A stretch of DNA of 64,000 nt, from NCBI RefSeq assembly GCF_004210375.1, contig NC_134834.1, positions 96,786,170 through 96,850,169 of the forward strand. The letters run 5' to 3'. The stretch is from Tachypleus tridentatus. Lineage: Eukaryota > Arthropoda > Merostomata > Xiphosura > Limulidae. The notes under the pieces are model-generated. The model was given only the letters and a program-made list of their open reading frames with translations, was not told where the DNA came from and made no database searches. The position numbers and the translations under genes were made by a program. How positions within the stretch are numbered: position 1 is the first letter of the stretch; the number at the start of each line of letters is the position of its first letter. Below are positions 62,471-64,000 of this stretch, piece by piece.

Positions 62471-62692
62471 ACACACACATACAGTGTACTCGCGGAATGG
62501 GTTATTAACACCAGTGAAGATGTCGATAGAAATAAAGAAGATTGTTTTTTTCTGATTACTGTTTCTGGAGGCTTCGAGAAATGACGAATAAGATTCGATT
62601 GTAAATTTACAGGTCTTCTACCGTGATCTTCCGTAACAGGGAGCAAACTGCATTTCATGTAGAAGTGTTCTAGTCACTTCGACGTGTCCTCT

Positions 62693-62790
62693 GGCGGGAC
62701 AGCGTTAACTTTACGGATTTACAACGTTGAAATCAGGGGCTAGATTCCTTCAGTTGACATAGCAGGTAAGGTGCTATGGCTTTGAAAAAA
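62693..62790 (+). mobile_element. SINE type C in intron of gene E
   Basis: Counterpart of 22828-22925. Just after it, a 10-base unit (ATAAATGGG-A) at 62820-62850 has one more copy than in gene B. Confidence 0.55.
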
Positions 62791-64000
62791 TATACATATA
62801 TGCAATGTCAGTTCCACATAATAAATGGGATAAATGGGATAAATGGGAGATTGTCTTTTAAGTCAAAGAAATAGGCTCACATGAGAACCTTGTAGGTCCA
62901 TCACGTATAGGGCATTATGAAAACATTATTTTATAACGCGAATTTATTGTTACTTTAGAAATGTTAATATTGTACGGTGTTACCAGTAAAATACACTATT
63001 AACTGTTAAGTTTACCATCTTGTCAATCTCCGAGTGCAGTTTTTAACAAACAAAGTTCTGAAAGAGTTTCAAACACATTTAGGTTTCTGTTACTTTCATT
63101 TAAGAAATATGTTTATTTAAAGTTAACACATAAAACGTAATTCGATGCAAGTTACGTGCCTTAGCTTGCAATTTAGATACTATAGAAAGTTTAAATTTTG
63201 TTTCAGTTTTCATATGACGATTTGAAAAATTGATTTGTTTGTGTTTTTCAACCTGTTTATAGATATACCTTTGCCCTATTGGAAAGTAGCCCATATTTAT
63301 TTAATACGAAACTAAGTATAGATAAAGAGTACTGTAATTCTATTCCAGAAATGAATAAGAACATACGATTTTCACTAAACAAATTCACGTAAAAGTTTTT
63401 ATACGAATGCATTACTTTTTTTTGCTTACACTGGAAACTGAAGTTTACGTTTTCTATATCTTACAGGCAAAACGAGTTGCTTACGAACTGCCAGACGGCG
63501 CGCATCTCGTTGTGGGCGATGTAAAACCAGGTTTGTACAGTGATGGGTTAGAAATGGCTGTTATGTTGATTTGACTAGCAAATGCCAGATCTTCCACGTA
63601 TGTGTTCAACAGGTGTTGGATACTGGAGAGCAAATCGTTAATCAGTACAGCTTTCTCTGTGGTAACCAGACCGTTTTTTAACCAACAGACTCTCAATTGT
63701 GTCTTCCAAGAAGAAGCTACACCTTGTGCAAACGCTGCTGACTTTTACTACGGCAATAACAGCATAGGAATTGAGGACGCACCTTTCTTGACTGATGATG
63801 ACGTACAGAGAGCAAATCAACTCATTGGTGGATATGTTTCTCTTGTACAGAAAAAATAAAACTTGGAAAACATATAAAATAATGATCAATTGACCAGCCT
63901 ATGAATATTGTTTTTCAGTATGCAACAAATAATTTCCTTTTTCATGTATAGATTATAGAGTGGTTTAATGTAGGCATAAGTGATTCTGTGTTTTCTTTCT

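Larger units (their letters stand above)
61606..63859 (+). pseudogene. Gene E: near-identical copy of pseudogene B
   Basis: Exons at 61606-61627, 61911-61948 and 63467-63859. It carries the same three lesions as gene B: lost first cysteine, missing base in the GLGHGYY region and longer T run. In 63750-63785 it departs from B in four or five positions and matches gene C (AATAACAGC, GCACCTTTC) with one gene A-like base, which looks like a gene-conversion patch. Non-functional as read. Confidence 0.8.
46484..64000. repeat. Large duplicated block, second copy (possible haplotig)
   Basis: Begins at the first base after the N run, in the middle of a LINE, and matches 6410-24124 to the end of the window. 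Most differences are single-base changes in homopolymers; the first 1.4 kb is noisier, as contig ends often are. This is what a second haplotype placed beside the first during scaffolding would look like. A genuine recent duplication of at least 17.5 kb is the alternative. Confidence 0.9.

Overview
The window is AT-rich, intron-bearing animal DNA. Three tRNA-derived SINE types, a jockey-like LINE, a Penelope-like element and a GTF2IRD2/ZBED-type hAT transposon are embedded in a tandem array of small secreted chitin-binding (CBM14/peritrophin-A) genes. The gene family is arthropod in character. The abundant tRNA-SINE (GCCCGGCATGGCCAAGCG head, B-box and CTTTGTGCGAAAT tail) matches what I remember from horseshoe crabs, so a xiphosuran chelicerate is my best guess (moderate confidence, from memory only).

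Layout. Three tandem units start with the same sequence, at 1, 17319 and 25572. Each carries a non-coding leader, then all or part of a CBM14 gene, then a trailer. Unit 1 (1-17318) has a LINE, SINEs, gene A (coding exons 11104-11125, 11409-11446, 13102-13527) and an hAT relic. Unit 2 (17319-25571) has gene B (21739-23983), a pseudogene. Unit 3 (25572 to about 35830) has a leader almost identical to 1-5577 but keeps only the last exon of gene C (33169-33561), plus a 16-base stub of that exon at 31885. The interval 35830-42100 is intergenic with scattered SINEs. A divergent sixth family member, gene F (42146-45816), follows. It has the same exon phases, and its large intron holds a Penelope-like element with a hammerhead-like tail. 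A run of exactly 500 N (45984-46483) is a scaffold join.

After the gap, 46484-64000 repeats 6410-24124 in the same order: LINE, SINEs, gene D (counterpart of A), hAT, gene E (counterpart of B). The two are nearly identical apart from many homopolymer indels. Because the repeat begins exactly at a contig edge inside a LINE, an uncollapsed second haplotype is at least as likely as a true recent tandem duplication.

How the genes work: each intact gene has two tiny exons that encode nothing but the signal peptide, then one exon with the whole six-cysteine chitin-binding domain. Genes A, B, D and E also have a TATA box and a non-coding first exon upstream. Products are probably small secreted proteins acting on chitin (cuticle, gut lining or immune surfaces). 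A and F have complete reading frames, B and E are pseudogenes, C lacks its 5' exons, and D differs from A by one base in a T run that truncates it.
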